Assembly (NCBI GenBank): GCA_943736015.1
Contig: OX031066.1
Coordinates: forward strand, 24,040,127-24,104,126
Direction: 5' to 3'
Origin: Tridacna crocea
Taxonomy: Eukaryota > Mollusca > Bivalvia > Cardiida > Cardiidae
DNA length: 64,000 bases
Shown: positions 21,355-31,214 of the stretch, in pieces
Numbering within the stretch: position 1 is the stretch's first letter
Layout: each line of letters starts with the position of its first letter
Translations under genes and position numbers: made by a program
The notes under the pieces: generated by a model
The model's database searches: none
Seen by the model: the letters and a program-made list of their open reading frames with translations, nothing else
What the model was told of the DNA's origin: nothing

Positions 21355-21860
21355 TTGTGTGCATTTGTCGGCTTAATTTTTTCCTTACTTTTTTAAGTTT
21401 TTTTCATATTGTTTTTTTTTTTTCCTCTTTCCTGGGGAGAAAACTACATGCATTCCCGAAATCCGTCCTTGGTGTATGTTTATTGTATTACAAAATGTTT
21501 ATGTCCTATTTTGTTTATAATCGTATACATGTATCTGTTGACTATGTGAACTTTACCACTACAGTATTAATTGTACAGTTAGGGTTCGCGCGTTCATTTG
21601 TCGTCTGATCTGAATTCAGAGAAAACCAGTATTGGTGCTAATGGAAAATGTTGCAGTAAACCAGTAAAATTGCATTATGATTGTAGTGGAAAAATCGCAA
21701 TTTACACTCATTAAAGTCATACACGGATAGAAATTTACTCATCGTAAATCTGCAACAACAACAACAACAACAAAAAAGCCTAACAAGTCAATTCTTGAAA
21801 AAGAATGGAAAAAATAAAACTGAAAAATTATCTATTTATAATAATACACAAAATGCGAAT
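21355..21860. other. Unassigned sequence
   Basis: Thymine-rich; a short CAA repeat at about 21754-21775. No gene evidence. Confidence 0.5.
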
Positions 21861-22198
21861 GAGCCATGCTCTGGCAAAAGGGGGTTTAATGTACTTTGCA
21901 TGATGCATTATAGCAGGCAATTAAATGATTATATCGTCGGCTTGCTTCAAAAACCTCGTAACTACAGCTTGTAACAAGCTGTAGTTACGAGGCTTTTAGA
22001 AGCAAACCGACGATATAGTTAAAGATCTATAAGAATTCATTTTGTCTAACATAGAGTGGAATCGTTCTTCAGCATGAAACAAATCCACCTAGGAGCAAAA
22101 AATTTCGATTCATGTCAGCCTGCGCGGACTGCGCAGGCTGACATGAATCGATACTTTTTGCAGATACATTTAGCTCCCTTTTCACAGAGCATAGTTGA
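21861..22198 (+). mobile_element. Family C MITE containing a family F palindrome
   Basis: Left end GAGCCATGCTCTGGCAAAAG and right end CTCCCTTTTCACAGAGCATA are inverted. The core is CATGTCAGCCTGCGCGGAC / GCGCAGGCTGACATGAATCG. A family F palindrome (21932-22016) interrupts the left part. Confidence 0.8.
21932..22016. repeat. Family F palindrome
   Basis: TATCGTCGGCTTGCTTCAAA and CTCGTAACTACAGCTTG pair with CAAGCTGTAGTTACGAG and its continuation. Confidence 0.85.
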
Positions 22199-22478
22199 AA
22201 CTATTTGCATGATTATCTGAGAAAAAACTAAGATAATTACGATTTCTAAGGATCGACGAATGAACGTAAGACTAGCCCATGAAGCGTGGCCGATATGTAT
22301 CCGGCGTGAAGTGCTGTGACCGATTCAAGTCTGTGATTTATTCATTGTTTCAATTATATAATTTATTTATATATATGTGACCCGTCAAGCAAAAAAGAGA
22401 CCCTCTGGGAACTGCGAAAAGTATCAACCCTGGTCAGACTGAGCGAATTGCGCAGTCTGACCAGGGTTGACACTTTTC

Positions 22479-23068
22479 GCTTTTATGGTATTTTCTGTAT
22501 GAAAAGAGTGGTCATTCTACTTTGTTATACAATTATTTTCGCTTTTATGGTATTTTCTGTATGAAAAGTGGTCATTCTACTTTGTTATACAATCATTTTC
22601 GCTTTTATGGTATTTTCTGTATGAAAAGAGTGGTCATTCTACTTTGTTATACAATTATTTTCGCTTTTATGGTATTTTCTGTATGAAAAGTGGTCATTCT
22701 ACTTTGTTATACAATTATTTTCGCTTTTATGGTATTTTCTGTATGAAAAGTGGTCATTCTACTTTGTTATACAATCATTTTCGCTTTTATGGTATTTTCT
22801 GTATGAAAAGAGTGGTCATTCTACTTTGTTATACAATTATTTTCGCTTTTATGGTATTTTCTGTATGAAAAGTGGTCATTCTACTTTGTTATACAATTAT
22901 TTTCGCTTTTATGGTATTTTCTGTATGAAAAGTGGTCATTCTACTTTGTTATACAATCAATTTCGCTTTTATGGTATTTTCTGTATGAAAAGAGTGGTCA
23001 TTCTACTTTGTTATACAATTATTTTCGCTTTTATGGTATTTTCTGTATGAAAAGTGGTCATTTTACTC

Positions 23069-23070
<2 letters not shown>
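22479..23070. repeat. ~60-bp minisatellite with 182-bp higher-order period
   Basis: Units read CGCTTTTATGGTATTTTCTG, TATGAAAAG(AG)TGGTCATTC, TACTTTGTTATACAAT. Variants with and without AG, and with ATTATTTT or ATCATTTT, alternate in a fixed order, producing a three-unit block of 182 bp. Confidence 0.9.
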
Positions 23071-23102
<32 letters not shown>

Positions 23103-23200
23103 TTTATTTTACGAAGGTAGCTTATTAAGAAAACATCATACATGAAAACAATAGCACGATGAATTACTTATTTACAATAAGGCCTTCGGTAAAACACAGA
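23069..23200. repeat. (TAA)n and attached insert
   Basis: About 11 TAA units, then about 100 bp absent from the sibling element at 29696. It may be a retroelement 3' end inserted here. Confidence 0.6.
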
Positions 23201-23334
23201 ATCATACAGATTCTGTTATACGATTATTTTTTGAACTATCAACTTAGATTGACCCGCACTATCGTTGATATGTTTTCATCTGATATGATGCACAGAATTC
23301 CCAGATGGTCCCTTTTTGCGTGACGGCTCACATA

Positions 23335-23607
23335 CGAGCCATGCTCTGGCAAAAGGGGGCTTAATGCATCATCGTGGTAGATGATTCCAAGCAAGCACTC
23401 TTATGGTTATAGATCCATAATAGCCGCTCATTTTAGACAACCGACCTAAACGTGAGGTAGACTGGTCCTTGGACATACAGAAAAAGTCAGTCGCGAAAAA
23501 GTTTCGGCCCAGGTCAGCCGGCGCGGCCCGCGCAGGCTTACCTGGGTCGATACTTTTATCGCAGATGCATTAAGCACCCTTTTCACAGAGTACTGCTCAA
23601 TGATTTT
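23335..23607 (+). mobile_element. Family C MITE, full length
   Basis: GAGCCATGCTCTGGCAAAAG at the left and CACCCTTTTCACAGAGTACT at the right. The core palindrome is GCCCAGGTCAGCCGGCGC / GCGCAGGCTTACCTGGGTC. Directly abutted by family G on the left and another family C on the right. Confidence 0.8.
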
Positions 23608-23833
23608 TGAGCCGTTCTCTACCAAAAGGAGTTTTAATGACTCTCCGTAACGATCAACTGGAACTATAGGTAGAATGGTCCCTTCGACATACAGATAATG
23701 GCGAAAGGGTTTCGACACATGTCAGCCTGTGCGGAGGACTGCGGACTGCGCAGGGTGACCTGAGTCAAGACTTCTTCTTTTTTGCGCAGAATCATTATGC
23801 CCCCTTTTCACAGGGCATGGCTCGAAGTACATG
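23608..23833 (+). mobile_element. Family C MITE, diverged
   Basis: Starts in GAGCCGTTCTCTACCAAAAG and ends CCCCCTTTTCACAGGGCATG. The core contains a small duplication (GCGGAGGACTGCGGACTGCG). Confidence 0.7.
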
Positions 23834-23904
23834 TATTTATGTTCATAAATCCGGTATATTCCGGAGCTCGTTCACTACCAATAACGATCTCAGTAGCTTT
23901 TTTC

Positions 23905-23980
23905 CGGATTGCGTAGATCAAAGATCAGACTGCACAAAAAGTGCAGTCTGATCTTTGATCTACATCATCCGCTACCAAAT
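23905..23980. repeat. Family B core palindrome
   Basis: GTAGATCAAAGATCAGACTG and CAGTCTGATCTTTGATCTAC form nearly perfect arms. Confidence 0.8.
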
Positions 23981-24005
23981 GATAGATGATTACCCAATTT
24001 ATGTT

Positions 24006-24236
24006 TTAACCCTTTACTCCATAGATACTCATTTCTACACGCTGCTTGTAGGAGCTTTTGGAAAACATTGTGGCAAAAGGTGAAATTGCTCGTGACGAGC
24101 AATTTCACCTTTTGTCACAATGTTTTCTATGCTCTATCAAAAGGTGTCATATACCCATAAAAAAAGGCTTCATTCATGCTTTTATTTAGGGTCAATTAGA
24201 GATACTGTAGAAATGCCCGAGAGGGTAAAGGGTTAA
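24006..24236 (+). mobile_element. Family A relative, GCTCG-core subfamily
   Basis: TTAA at both ends. The palindrome runs GAAAACATTGTGGCAAAAGG then TGAAATTGCTCGTGACGAGC and back. Both arms differ from typical family A and the TCGTCTGC box is missing, yet the outer stem GAAAACATTGTGG is kept. Confidence 0.85.
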
Positions 24237-24389
24237 CAGCACCTAAAATATACTTTTAAATCTCGACCGAAAAAAACAAAATGGAAACATGAAGTTAGTA
24301 TTAAAAAAGTTTTAAGATGCCAACACAATATATAAATTTCCAGACAAGGCAAAAAAGCTGATATACTTCGATTTTAGATTTTCGGCCCC

Positions 24390-24712
24390 TAACTCATCGG
24401 TAAACATCGAGGTTTTCGTGAAGGCTATCCTGCCAATCTCGGCAGCTTCCGTTTTGTAATATGAGAGTTAGAGGTAGTAGACTCAATGACTCATCGGTAA
24501 ATATCGTGTAACATCGACGTTTCTGTAAATGCTATTCGATAAATCTCGGCAACTTCCGTCTTGTTATATGAGAGTAAGGGGGGGGGGGGGGGGGGGGCAC
24601 TGGACTCAATGACTCATCGGTTAATATCGTGTAACATCGACATTTACTTAAAGGTTCTTCGGACAATCTCGGTAGCTTCCGTCTGTTAATCTGAGCGTTA
24701 GGGACCGTAGAC
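24390..24712. repeat. Three-copy tandem repeat of 97-122 bp
   Basis: CTCATCGGTAAATATCG, CATCGACGTTTCTG and CTCGGCAGCTTCCGT recur three times. The second copy contains a guanine run near 24579-24597. Confidence 0.75.
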
Positions 24713-24957
24713 CTTAAAATTCTAGCGGCTGGAAAAGTGTTATTGTTCGGAAATTTTCTGTATAAAAATCTCCCTAATATTTTAAGGATTATTCTTCAGT
24801 TCTCGCAGTGACCGAATTTGTGGAAGTTTGACATTGCCAGATTTAATGCATGCCAAGTTGAAATTTTGAGTTAAATACGATAAATCGATTCATTGATAAC
24901 ACGAGCAATTTTCAAGATCCAAGGCATTCTCGAATTATTATTATTATAATTATTACT

Positions 24958-25155
24958 ATTATCAGAGTTCCAAATAAGAGGGAGTGATGGTATTCTAAAG
25001 TCATTATTTTTTTTCGAAACCCTATATATAAATTAATGTGAGTACTCATTAGAATCGTCTCAACGGGACGATTCTAATGAGTATCCACAACATAGGGTTT
25101 AGTGAAGAATAATGAATATTTTCAGTTTTGAAATAGAAATCTCCCCCTCTGTCTG
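24958..25155. mobile_element. Family E MITE
   Basis: AGAGTTCCAAATAAGAGGGA at the left and a degenerate CTGTCTGGAG at the right. The central palindrome is GTACTCATTAGAATCGTCTC / GACGATTCTAATGAGTATCC. Confidence 0.75.
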
Positions 25156-25500
25156 GAGATTATTATTATTATTATTATTAATATTATTATATTAGTTATA
25201 AAGTGCTGTATAAGTTGGAAATAGAAGTTTTGTTTTTTTTTAAATTGTGGACAAAAAAGGAGAAAATGCTTGTAAACAACAGTTTCTCCCTTTTCCACGA
25301 TGTTTTCTACCCTTATAGAAATCTCCCCCTCTGTCTGGAGATTATTATTATTATTATTATTAATATTATTATATTAGTTATAAAGTGCTGTATAAGTTGG
25401 AAATAGAAGTTTTGTTTTTTTTTTAAATTGTGGACAAAAAAGGAGAAAATGCTTGTAAACAACAGTTTCTCCCTTTTCCACGATGTTTTCTACCCTTATG
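25139..25500. repeat. 182-bp tandem duplication containing an A fragment
   Basis: CTCCCCCTCTGTCTGGAG occurs at 25141 and 25323 and everything between is almost identical, including a TTA-rich run and a family A palindrome remnant (GGAGAAAATGCTTGTAAAC). The near-identity points to a recent event. Confidence 0.9.
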
Positions 25501-25597
25501 GAAATAAATTTAAATTTTTTAGTTACGTTTAATTTGTCGTCTGCAAGTGCTTTCAAATTGGACCAGTCTAATATTTTGTCGTTTGGTAAAGAGCTAA
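25427..25597 (+). mobile_element. Family A MITE, left end lost
   Basis: A decayed palindrome is followed by a normal long arm (TTGTCGTCTGCAAGTGCTTT) ending GGTAAAGAGCTAAG. Confidence 0.75.
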
Positions 25598-25837
25598 GCA
25601 GTTACCTTTACAAGTACATACGTATCAACTGTAAAGCTTTAGACGTTAATAAAAATCATGCATTTTCTTGACCCTGCTGCAACTTGTTACTGAATTATCT
25701 CCCCTTGATTTTTTTTTTCAACTCTTACTGTTGTACCAAACCATTCTACATTCTGTGACAAAGACCTGTTTTTGTGACAAGGAGCTGGTGGATGGGGTAC
25801 GGGGGTATGATGACGTTTAGTGATAGCTCTTTTTTTA

Positions 25838-26088
25838 TTGGAGTTTAACGCCATTTTAACAGCTTATGTCATAAAATGGCGGTCAGTGACGCACCTATGA
25901 TTGTGTTTCCTAGCTTTCTCAAACCAATACTGACACAAATTTCTGTCCAAAGCTACCTGACTACTTTTCTCATCAAAGGTAAGAGTCAAAAGATCGCCGG
26001 AAAGAATGTTCGCCGCAGCCGGGGATCGAACCCGCAACCTCCAAGGTCACGAATCAGAAACGCTTGCAACTGAGCGCCTCCGTCGGGC
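25838..26088 (-). mobile_element. SINE-3 copy
   Basis: On the minus strand a tRNA-like head (B-box-like GGTTCGATCCC read as GGGATCGAACCC here) lies at about 26010-26085. The conserved 3' end TGGCGTTAAACTCC appears as GGAGTTTAACGCCA at 25840. Same family as 29313-29567. Confidence 0.7.
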
Positions 26089-26246
26089 ACTACAGATGAT
26101 TTGAATCTCATCTGTCCCAAATACTTGTTGAATGTCACAGCAATAGGATAACAGAATTTAACCCTCTCTCAGTACTAAAAATAATGTTGACTGTTTTCCA
26201 AATAGCCGCTAGTTGCTTTTACTGAATATAGAGCCTAGTCCTGCAG

Positions 26247-26668
26247 GCCTGTGCTTCACCAACTAGTCTTAATCCTTTCCCAAACGACAAACTTTTCGAC
26301 TAGACCAAATCGAAAGCATTTGCAGACGACAATTCAATTCTTGCTGAAAAGATGATTTCTGTCTATGATAGGGTAGAAAACATTGTGGGAAAAGGAGAAA
26401 ATGCTGGTTACCAGCATTTTCTCCTTTTCCCACAATGTTTTCAAAAGGCTCCTATTCCAGACCCGTAAAAACCAGGGGTTGTTTGGGAAAGGGTTAAGAA
26501 TGTTCTCAGTCTTATTCTCCAGAATTTACTACATTTGTAAGTAACACAACTTCTGGTTGGCTAAACCATTCGGTTTAGCCAACCAGAAGTTGTGTTACTT
26601 ACAGATGTAGAAAACCTTGGATAGTCAGACAAAGAATAGCCTCAAGAATGGTTGGTGAATACGGGCCC
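26247..26668. mobile_element. Family D foldback split by a family A MITE
   Basis: Left arm CTTCACCAACTAGTC, right arm GAATGGTTGGTGAATACGGG. The inner arms CAACTTCTGGTTGGCTAAAC / GTTTAGCCAACCAGAAGTTG share changes that keep pairing. Confidence 0.85.
26269..26497 (-). mobile_element. Family A MITE nested in family D
   Basis: Minus-oriented with TTAA at both ends, in the same position of the D arm as the copy at 12412 but a different subfamily (TTGCTGAAAAGATGATTTCT). Confidence 0.9.
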
Positions 26669-26724
26669 TTATTTACTTTAAAATCTATGAAAGCATCGAT
26701 GAGGTGCAAATACCGCCATAACAT

Positions 26725-26805
26725 ATCATCGGTTTACTTCAATAACCTCGTAACTACAGCTTGAAACAAGCAATAGTTACGGGGGTTTTGAAGTAAACCG
26801 ATTAT
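26725..26805. repeat. Family F palindrome
   Basis: ATCGGTTTACTTCAATAACC and its partner, with one mismatch region at the loop (CAAGCAATAGTTACG). Confidence 0.85.
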
Positions 26806-26817
26806 ATGATTAACCAT

Positions 26818-27005
26818 ACTTTTGAGCCCTTTACAGCACAAGCACTGGTTTTCATGATCCTAAGCTTTCGAAAACATTAGAAAAAAGCAGAAAATGCTGG
26901 TGACCAGCATTTTCCGCTTTTTCCATAATGTTTTCTATCCCATCGGAAGCAACATTTTTAATTTTGTTTTCTGCAATTTCTTTTTTAATTGGTCCATAAA
27001 ACCGT
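26818..27005 (+). mobile_element. Family A MITE, diverged
   Basis: GAGCCCTTTACAGCACAAGC at the left; the palindrome is GAAAATGCTGGTGACCAGCA with CGCTTTTTCC arms. The right terminus is lost against the adjoining SINE-1. Confidence 0.7.
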
Positions 27006-27009
27006 GTAG

Positions 27010-27375
27010 CCGAGCCCCGATAACCAAGTCAGTAGCTATCGGGGCTCGGCCGTGCAGAACTTGAGAACAAAGGGTCTTAGGTCCGATCCCTGGCACGGTC
27101 AATTTCTTTCCACGGATTGATGATAGTTATTGCGACAGAATTCATTTCTCTTCCGCCGCTGATCATTGTTTCGACGATTACTATGTGGGAAAGCAGCCAG
27201 TGGCTTGGAAAGAATGTTGTGAGGCGAACTGGTAAAAGAAACTCCAGGAAGGCATGGATAGGTGCACTGGCCGACGCGACATGACTGAAATAATGTTGAA
27301 AAAGGCGTTGAACACCATACAATCAATCAATCAATCAATCAGTAAATCAGTCAATCAATCAATCAATCAATCAAT
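27010..27375 (+). mobile_element. SINE-1, near complete
   Basis: The tRNA-like head begins GCCGAGCCCCGATAACC, with a B-box-like GGTCCGATCCC. The body contains GGAAAGCAGCCAGTGGCTTG and GTGCACTGGCCG. The tail is an ATCA tetranucleotide run at about 27320-27375. The head also holds a short self-complementary duplication. Confidence 0.85.
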
Positions 27376-27635
27376 AAAAAACCCTGTCGTTTTGTAAAGA
27401 GTTTGTAAACGGCCTACTGTTCTAAATAAACCATAGTATGATGCAAGGGCTGGGAGTGAAAGCGTCGAGGGAAATGTTTACATGGGGGATTTCTAAAATA
27501 AATGTATGGAATGCAAATAAACATCAATTGTAGACGTAAAGATTTTTAATTCTAACCCTGATGAATCACTAAAATAAAACTATGAAGCCGAAAGTAAAGA
27601 CCCCCAAATGTTACTCTGTGACAATGCCCCTTTAT
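27376..27635. other. Unassigned sequence
   Basis: A family A-like end (CCTGTCGTTTTGTAAAGAG) adjoins the SINE tail; nothing else was recognised. Confidence 0.45.
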
Positions 27636-27770
27636 GCACCTGCGAAAAAAATCGGCTCATGTAACCCTGCGCAGCACGCGCAGGCTGACCTGGGCCGAGA
27701 CGGTTCGCTATCCGTCAATTTTATGTATGTCCAAGGACCAGTCTACCTCATGATCAAGTCGGTTGTTTAG
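27636..27770 (+). mobile_element. Family C MITE, partial
   Basis: Core CATGTAACCCTGCGCAGCAC / GCGCAGGCTGACCTGGGCC, then GGACCAGTCTACCTCATGAT. It breaks off where the family A copy starts. Confidence 0.7.
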
Positions 27771-27986
27771 CTCTACCAAACGACAAAACTTTAGACTGGC
27801 CCAAATTGAAGGCACTTGCATACGAATATTGTTACAAAATAACCATAACTCAAAATTGAAATTTGTTTCCAGCAGGGTAGAAAACATTGTGGTTACCAGC
27901 ATTTTCTCCTCTTCCAACAATGTTTGGCTTCAGAAGGCTTCTCTCCCTCGATCGTAAATACCAGGGATTGTTTGGTAAAGCGTTAA
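27767..27986 (-). mobile_element. Family A MITE with half its palindrome deleted
   Basis: Minus-oriented. The left half of the stem between ACATTGTGG and TTACCAGC is missing, leaving GAAAACATTGTGGTTACCAG. The rest, including both arms, is preserved. Confidence 0.85.
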
Positions 27987-28790
27987 GACAAAATTTGTTC
28001 AATACATACACAATACTCTGGGGGCAAAAAAGGAACATAACTCTACGGTACAACTTTTGCTGGTAAAGCCCGATTATCTCCCTTGTCTAAGGCTCTTGCG
28101 CGAACACTCATCCACAAGCAATAATTTTAAGCGACTGATTCTTTTTGCCTTCTCTATGTTACAAGTAAACACCATCCAGTATCATTCGAGCCCTGAATAA
28201 ATGTTCTTTTCATTTACACATATCTAGCCAAACATTACAAATTTGAAGTTGTATCCGCCAGAAATTGTTACAAAGTAGCGAAAAGGGTGTAGACAAAGAA
28301 CAGTACTGTACATTCTGTAGCCTACAAACTATATATAAGGTTTGTTCATCCAGCTATCCGTAAAAGCGCTTACAAAAATCGCATAAAATGCTCGTTGTCT
28401 GCACATGTCATATTCGTCGAAGATTCGCCTGTCTGCTACGACCCATGACCCATCCCCAGAATACTGAGAAAAGTAGGGCTTACATCGAATCAGTTAGGAT
28501 GTAAATTTAATAAATGGCAGATGCATAGGTTACATGCTAGTCGATAATAGCGGAATGAATTGCACCAAGTAGTGTTTTATTGAGTAAACGTTTTTATTAT
28601 ATATACCTAGAAGTGAAATCCTGGAATTTCCCAATGTAATAAATTTTGATATCATCACTAGTGACGTTATCAACTTTCACTTTCACTTCCTGACGTAATT
28701 TGGGAACTACTTTTTGTTTTCGGCTACATTTTTTTCGACTTTCAAACGCAAAATTACAAATAATGATGTTAATAAGGTACATAATAAATA
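27987..28790. other. Unassigned sequence
   Basis: About 0.8 kb without recognisable genes. The stretch near 28400-28600 is related to 57600-57840 (GAAGATTCGCCTGTCTGC against GAAGATTCAACCTGGCTGC), so it is probably part of dispersed family I. Confidence 0.45.
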
Positions 28791-28793
28791 GAA

Positions 28794-28942
28794 TAATCAA
28801 CTGGTTATTTTTGATATGAAAAATATCTCACTCGGACGCGTCGTAAGGCGTTAAAAAAACTCGTGCTGCGCACTCGTTTTTTCAACGCCTAACAACGCAT
28901 CCTCGTGAGATATTTTTCATATCAAAAACAACCAGTTGATTA
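28794..28942. mobile_element. ~150-bp foldback palindrome
   Basis: AATCAACTGGTTATTTTTGA and ATGAAAAATATCTCAC pair with GTGAGATATTTTTCAT and AAAACAACCAGTTGATT. The loop side holds CTCGTGCTGCGCACTCG. It interrupts a family I copy. Confidence 0.8.
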
Positions 28943-28944
28943 TC

Positions 28945-29072
28945 CTCTATATATCAGTTTGAAATTCAAAGTAACGGTTGTTGTTATGAAAAATTAGTCC
29001 GCTTCTCTACCCAGAATGCCCAAATTAGATAGATGTGTATTTGTAGAATGCCATCTAGCGGGAGATAATGGT
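28945..29072 (+). repeat. Dispersed family I repeat
   Basis: TTTGAAATTCAAAGTAACGG, CCCAGAATGCCCAAATTAG and GAATGCCATCTAGCGGGAGA match 57850-57960. Confidence 0.7.
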
Positions 29073-29165
29073 CAAAACATAAAAGAAAGAAACTCCTTGT
29101 CGTGGCACGTCTATTCCAAAGGGCCAATAAAATTCACTTCATACTGAATTGTAAACTTTGTGAAG

Positions 29166-29692
29166 ATAAAAATGAGCAATGCTCTGTAAAAAGGGGGTTT
29201 GAAGTATCTGCAAAAAAGTTTTTAATTCATGTCAGCCTGCGCGAATTGCATGGATCGAAAATTTTTGCATTTGGTTATATGTATACATGTACAAGTGCCA
29301 GTCTACCTCATGATCCGCCCGCCCTGGTGACTCAGTGGTGAGCGTGTCGGACTCATAACCTAGTGGTTGTGAGTTCGATACCCGGTTAAGGCGAACTTTC
29401 TTTCCGGCGTATTGTCGCCTCTCATCTCTGACTACAAAAGTAGTCGAAGGCTTTAGAAAGAAAGTAGTGTTAGTACTGGTGTGAGAAAGCCAGGAAACAC
29501 ATGTGCGTCACCGGCCGCCATGATATGACCTTAGCTGTTAAAGTGGCGTTAAACCCCAATACATCCAACCTACGTCATGATTCATTTGCTTGTTAGACAA
29601 CGTGTGTTCTATTGATCCGTATTGTTACGGGTTGATTTACGTGGTGCAATACATTGAGGAGACATTAAGCCCCTTTTTGTTAGAGCATGGCT
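29166..29692 (+). mobile_element. Family C MITE split by SINE-3
   Basis: Left part 29166-29312 (GAGCAATGCTCTGTAAAAAG, core CATGTCAGCCTGCGCGAATT) and right part from 29580 (ending GTTAGAGCATGGCTC) make one element around the SINE. Confidence 0.8.
29313..29567 (+). mobile_element. SINE-3 with target duplication
   Basis: The tRNA-like head has A-box-like GACTCAGTGGTGAGCG and B-box-like GAGTTCGATACCCGG. The body ends TGGCGTTAAACCCCAATAC. CTACCTCATGAT before and CTACGTCATGAT after form a 12-bp target duplication with one mismatch. Confidence 0.85.
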
Positions 29693-29695
29693 CAA

Positions 29696-29973
29696 ATATA
29701 TGTGTTCCCATCACGCAAGAAAAGGACCTTCTGGGAACTGCGAAAAGTGCTAACCCTGGTCAGACTGCGCGAATTGCGCAGGCTGACCAGAGTTGACACT
29801 TTTCGCTTTAATGACATTTTCTGTATGAAAAGTGATCATTGTACCTTGTTATACAATCATTTTTGAATTTTTTGAATTATCAGCTTAAATTGATCTACAC
29901 TATCGTTGATCTGTTTGCATAAAGTTGATGTACAGAATTCCCAGATGGTCCCTTTTTGCGTGATGTGTCACAT
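29696..29973. mobile_element. Family G MITE, unexpanded
   Basis: Ends TATGTGTTCCCATCACGCAA and TTTTTGCGTGATGTGTCACA. It has a single copy of the unit that forms the minisatellite at 22479, and the palindrome CCTGGTCAGACTGCGC / GCGCAGGCTGACCAG. Confidence 0.8.
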
Positions 29974-30094
29974 ATTGTCAAATAAAGGTTTTATAGGAGA
30001 TGGTGGCAACTCCATAAATAATTCATTTCCAGTACTCGTTTTATACGCCTGTTTATTGTTTATATTGCTCGGATAGATCGGGGAAATATTAATT

Positions 30095-30146
30095 TTAACC
30101 CCTGCACCAAACGGAAATTATTTAGACTGGTCCAAGTTGAAATGGT
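30095..30146 (-). mobile_element. Family A left-end fragment
   Basis: TTAACCCCTGCACCAAACGG followed by TTTAGACTGGTCCAAGTTGA, then unrelated sequence. Confidence 0.6.
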
Positions 30147-30924
30147 ATAATTGTATGATGTTGTTTTTTTTCCCTTTCGTTCGGCTGTTGACTCATACGT
30201 GTAGTATGACTGGTCCTTGTAGTGTAGTGTTCTCAACTGAAAGATGAATCTTATGAAATATATTGTGCAGCTTTGTTCAAAGAACAACACGCAAAAGTCA
30301 TTCTTCCCGACATACATGCACTTGCTCTAAAATTATAACATGTCATCATTATTGTTTCTGAGATTCATCAAAGATTCCATTGATATTCGAAAAAACACCC
30401 TAAGCCAACATATCCAAAGTACCTTCATTTTATGTCTGTTTGCTTTGTTTCGTTTTTTTTTTGTGTACCTACTGTTCAGTAGACACATATATGTGTGGCA
30501 CTGTCAAGTTAAACTTAAATTATTTTAAATATATCTTTTGACTTTGTTGAAAGTGCTACACACACAGGCACGTAGGAAGCATTTCAAGAATGGGAGGGGT
30601 GGGGGGCGGGGGAGCTAACTTCGAAACACTGAGATTTTTCGCGTGGTTGTTGCATTGTACTAAAAACTCATAAATCTACTTTAGTTGCTATGGTTTTCAA
30701 AATTATTGTACCCCCCCCCCCACTTTTCTACGGGCCTGACACATAATTATATTGTATAATAATATTGTATAATATAGGTCCATTTACCGTCTGACATACT
30801 CTATAGATCTCATATTATTTCATGTTTATAAACGATACTTTTAGTGACTGTGTACTTGTCTTGAAATAAACTTCTGTTATGTTCTGTTCTGGTGTTTTCA
30901 ACAGTATTTCAGTTATATCGCGGT
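30147..30924. other. Unassigned sequence with G/C runs
   Basis: GGCACGTAGGAAGCA and CTACGGGCCTGACA around guanine and cytosine runs (about 30590-30722) suggest a small terminal-inverted-repeat element, not resolved further. No gene evidence. Confidence 0.45.
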
Positions 30925-30972
30925 GACCAGTGTAACCAGTATTTTCCTCTTTACCCACAATGTTTTTTTTTT
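30925..30972 (+). mobile_element. Family A palindrome fragment
   Basis: GTAACCAGTATTTTCCTCTT and CCCACAATGTTTT are present, directly after SINE-1-like TTTCAGTTATATCGCGG at 30906. Confidence 0.6.
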
Positions 30973-31214
30973 TCCCTTCTCATTTTTAGTCGTATATATT
31001 TTTTTTTAAAGATCTTATGTACTGTTTTCGTACTTTGAGTGAAGTCCGATCTGTGACCAGTGCACTGTTCGATTTCTCTGATGAGATAGCTTGTCAAAAT
31101 GTTTTTGAATAACATTATCTGGATTCTGGTGTCTTGAAATACCAAGCTCTCACATAACAGTTTTCTAGACAACAACATGTCAAACTTTTCGAAATTCGGA
31201 GCAGTTGTTATATT

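Larger units (their letters stand above)
22374..23334. mobile_element. Family G MITE expanded by a minisatellite
   Basis: Left end TATATGTGACCCGTCAAGCA and right end CCCTTTTTGCGTGACGGCTC are inverted. The palindrome ACCCTGGTCAGACTG / CAGTCTGACCAGGG lies near the left. Compared with the 278-bp sibling at 29696-29973 it has gained about 0.5 kb of tandem repeat and a (TAA)n-led insert. Confidence 0.8.

Noticed and set aside
22479-23070. CRISPR-like regular direct repeats
   Set aside because: Units are contiguous with no unique spacers, vary like a minisatellite, and the genome is eukaryotic.
26010-26088. Isolated tRNA on the minus strand
   Set aside because: The adjoining conserved SINE-3 3' end at 25840 shows it is the head of a SINE.
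29313-29400. tRNA genes at this and similar heads (40680, 47098, 49290)
   Set aside because: A- and B-box-like sequences are present, but a conserved non-tRNA body follows in several copies and target duplication is visible at 29313; they are SINE heads.
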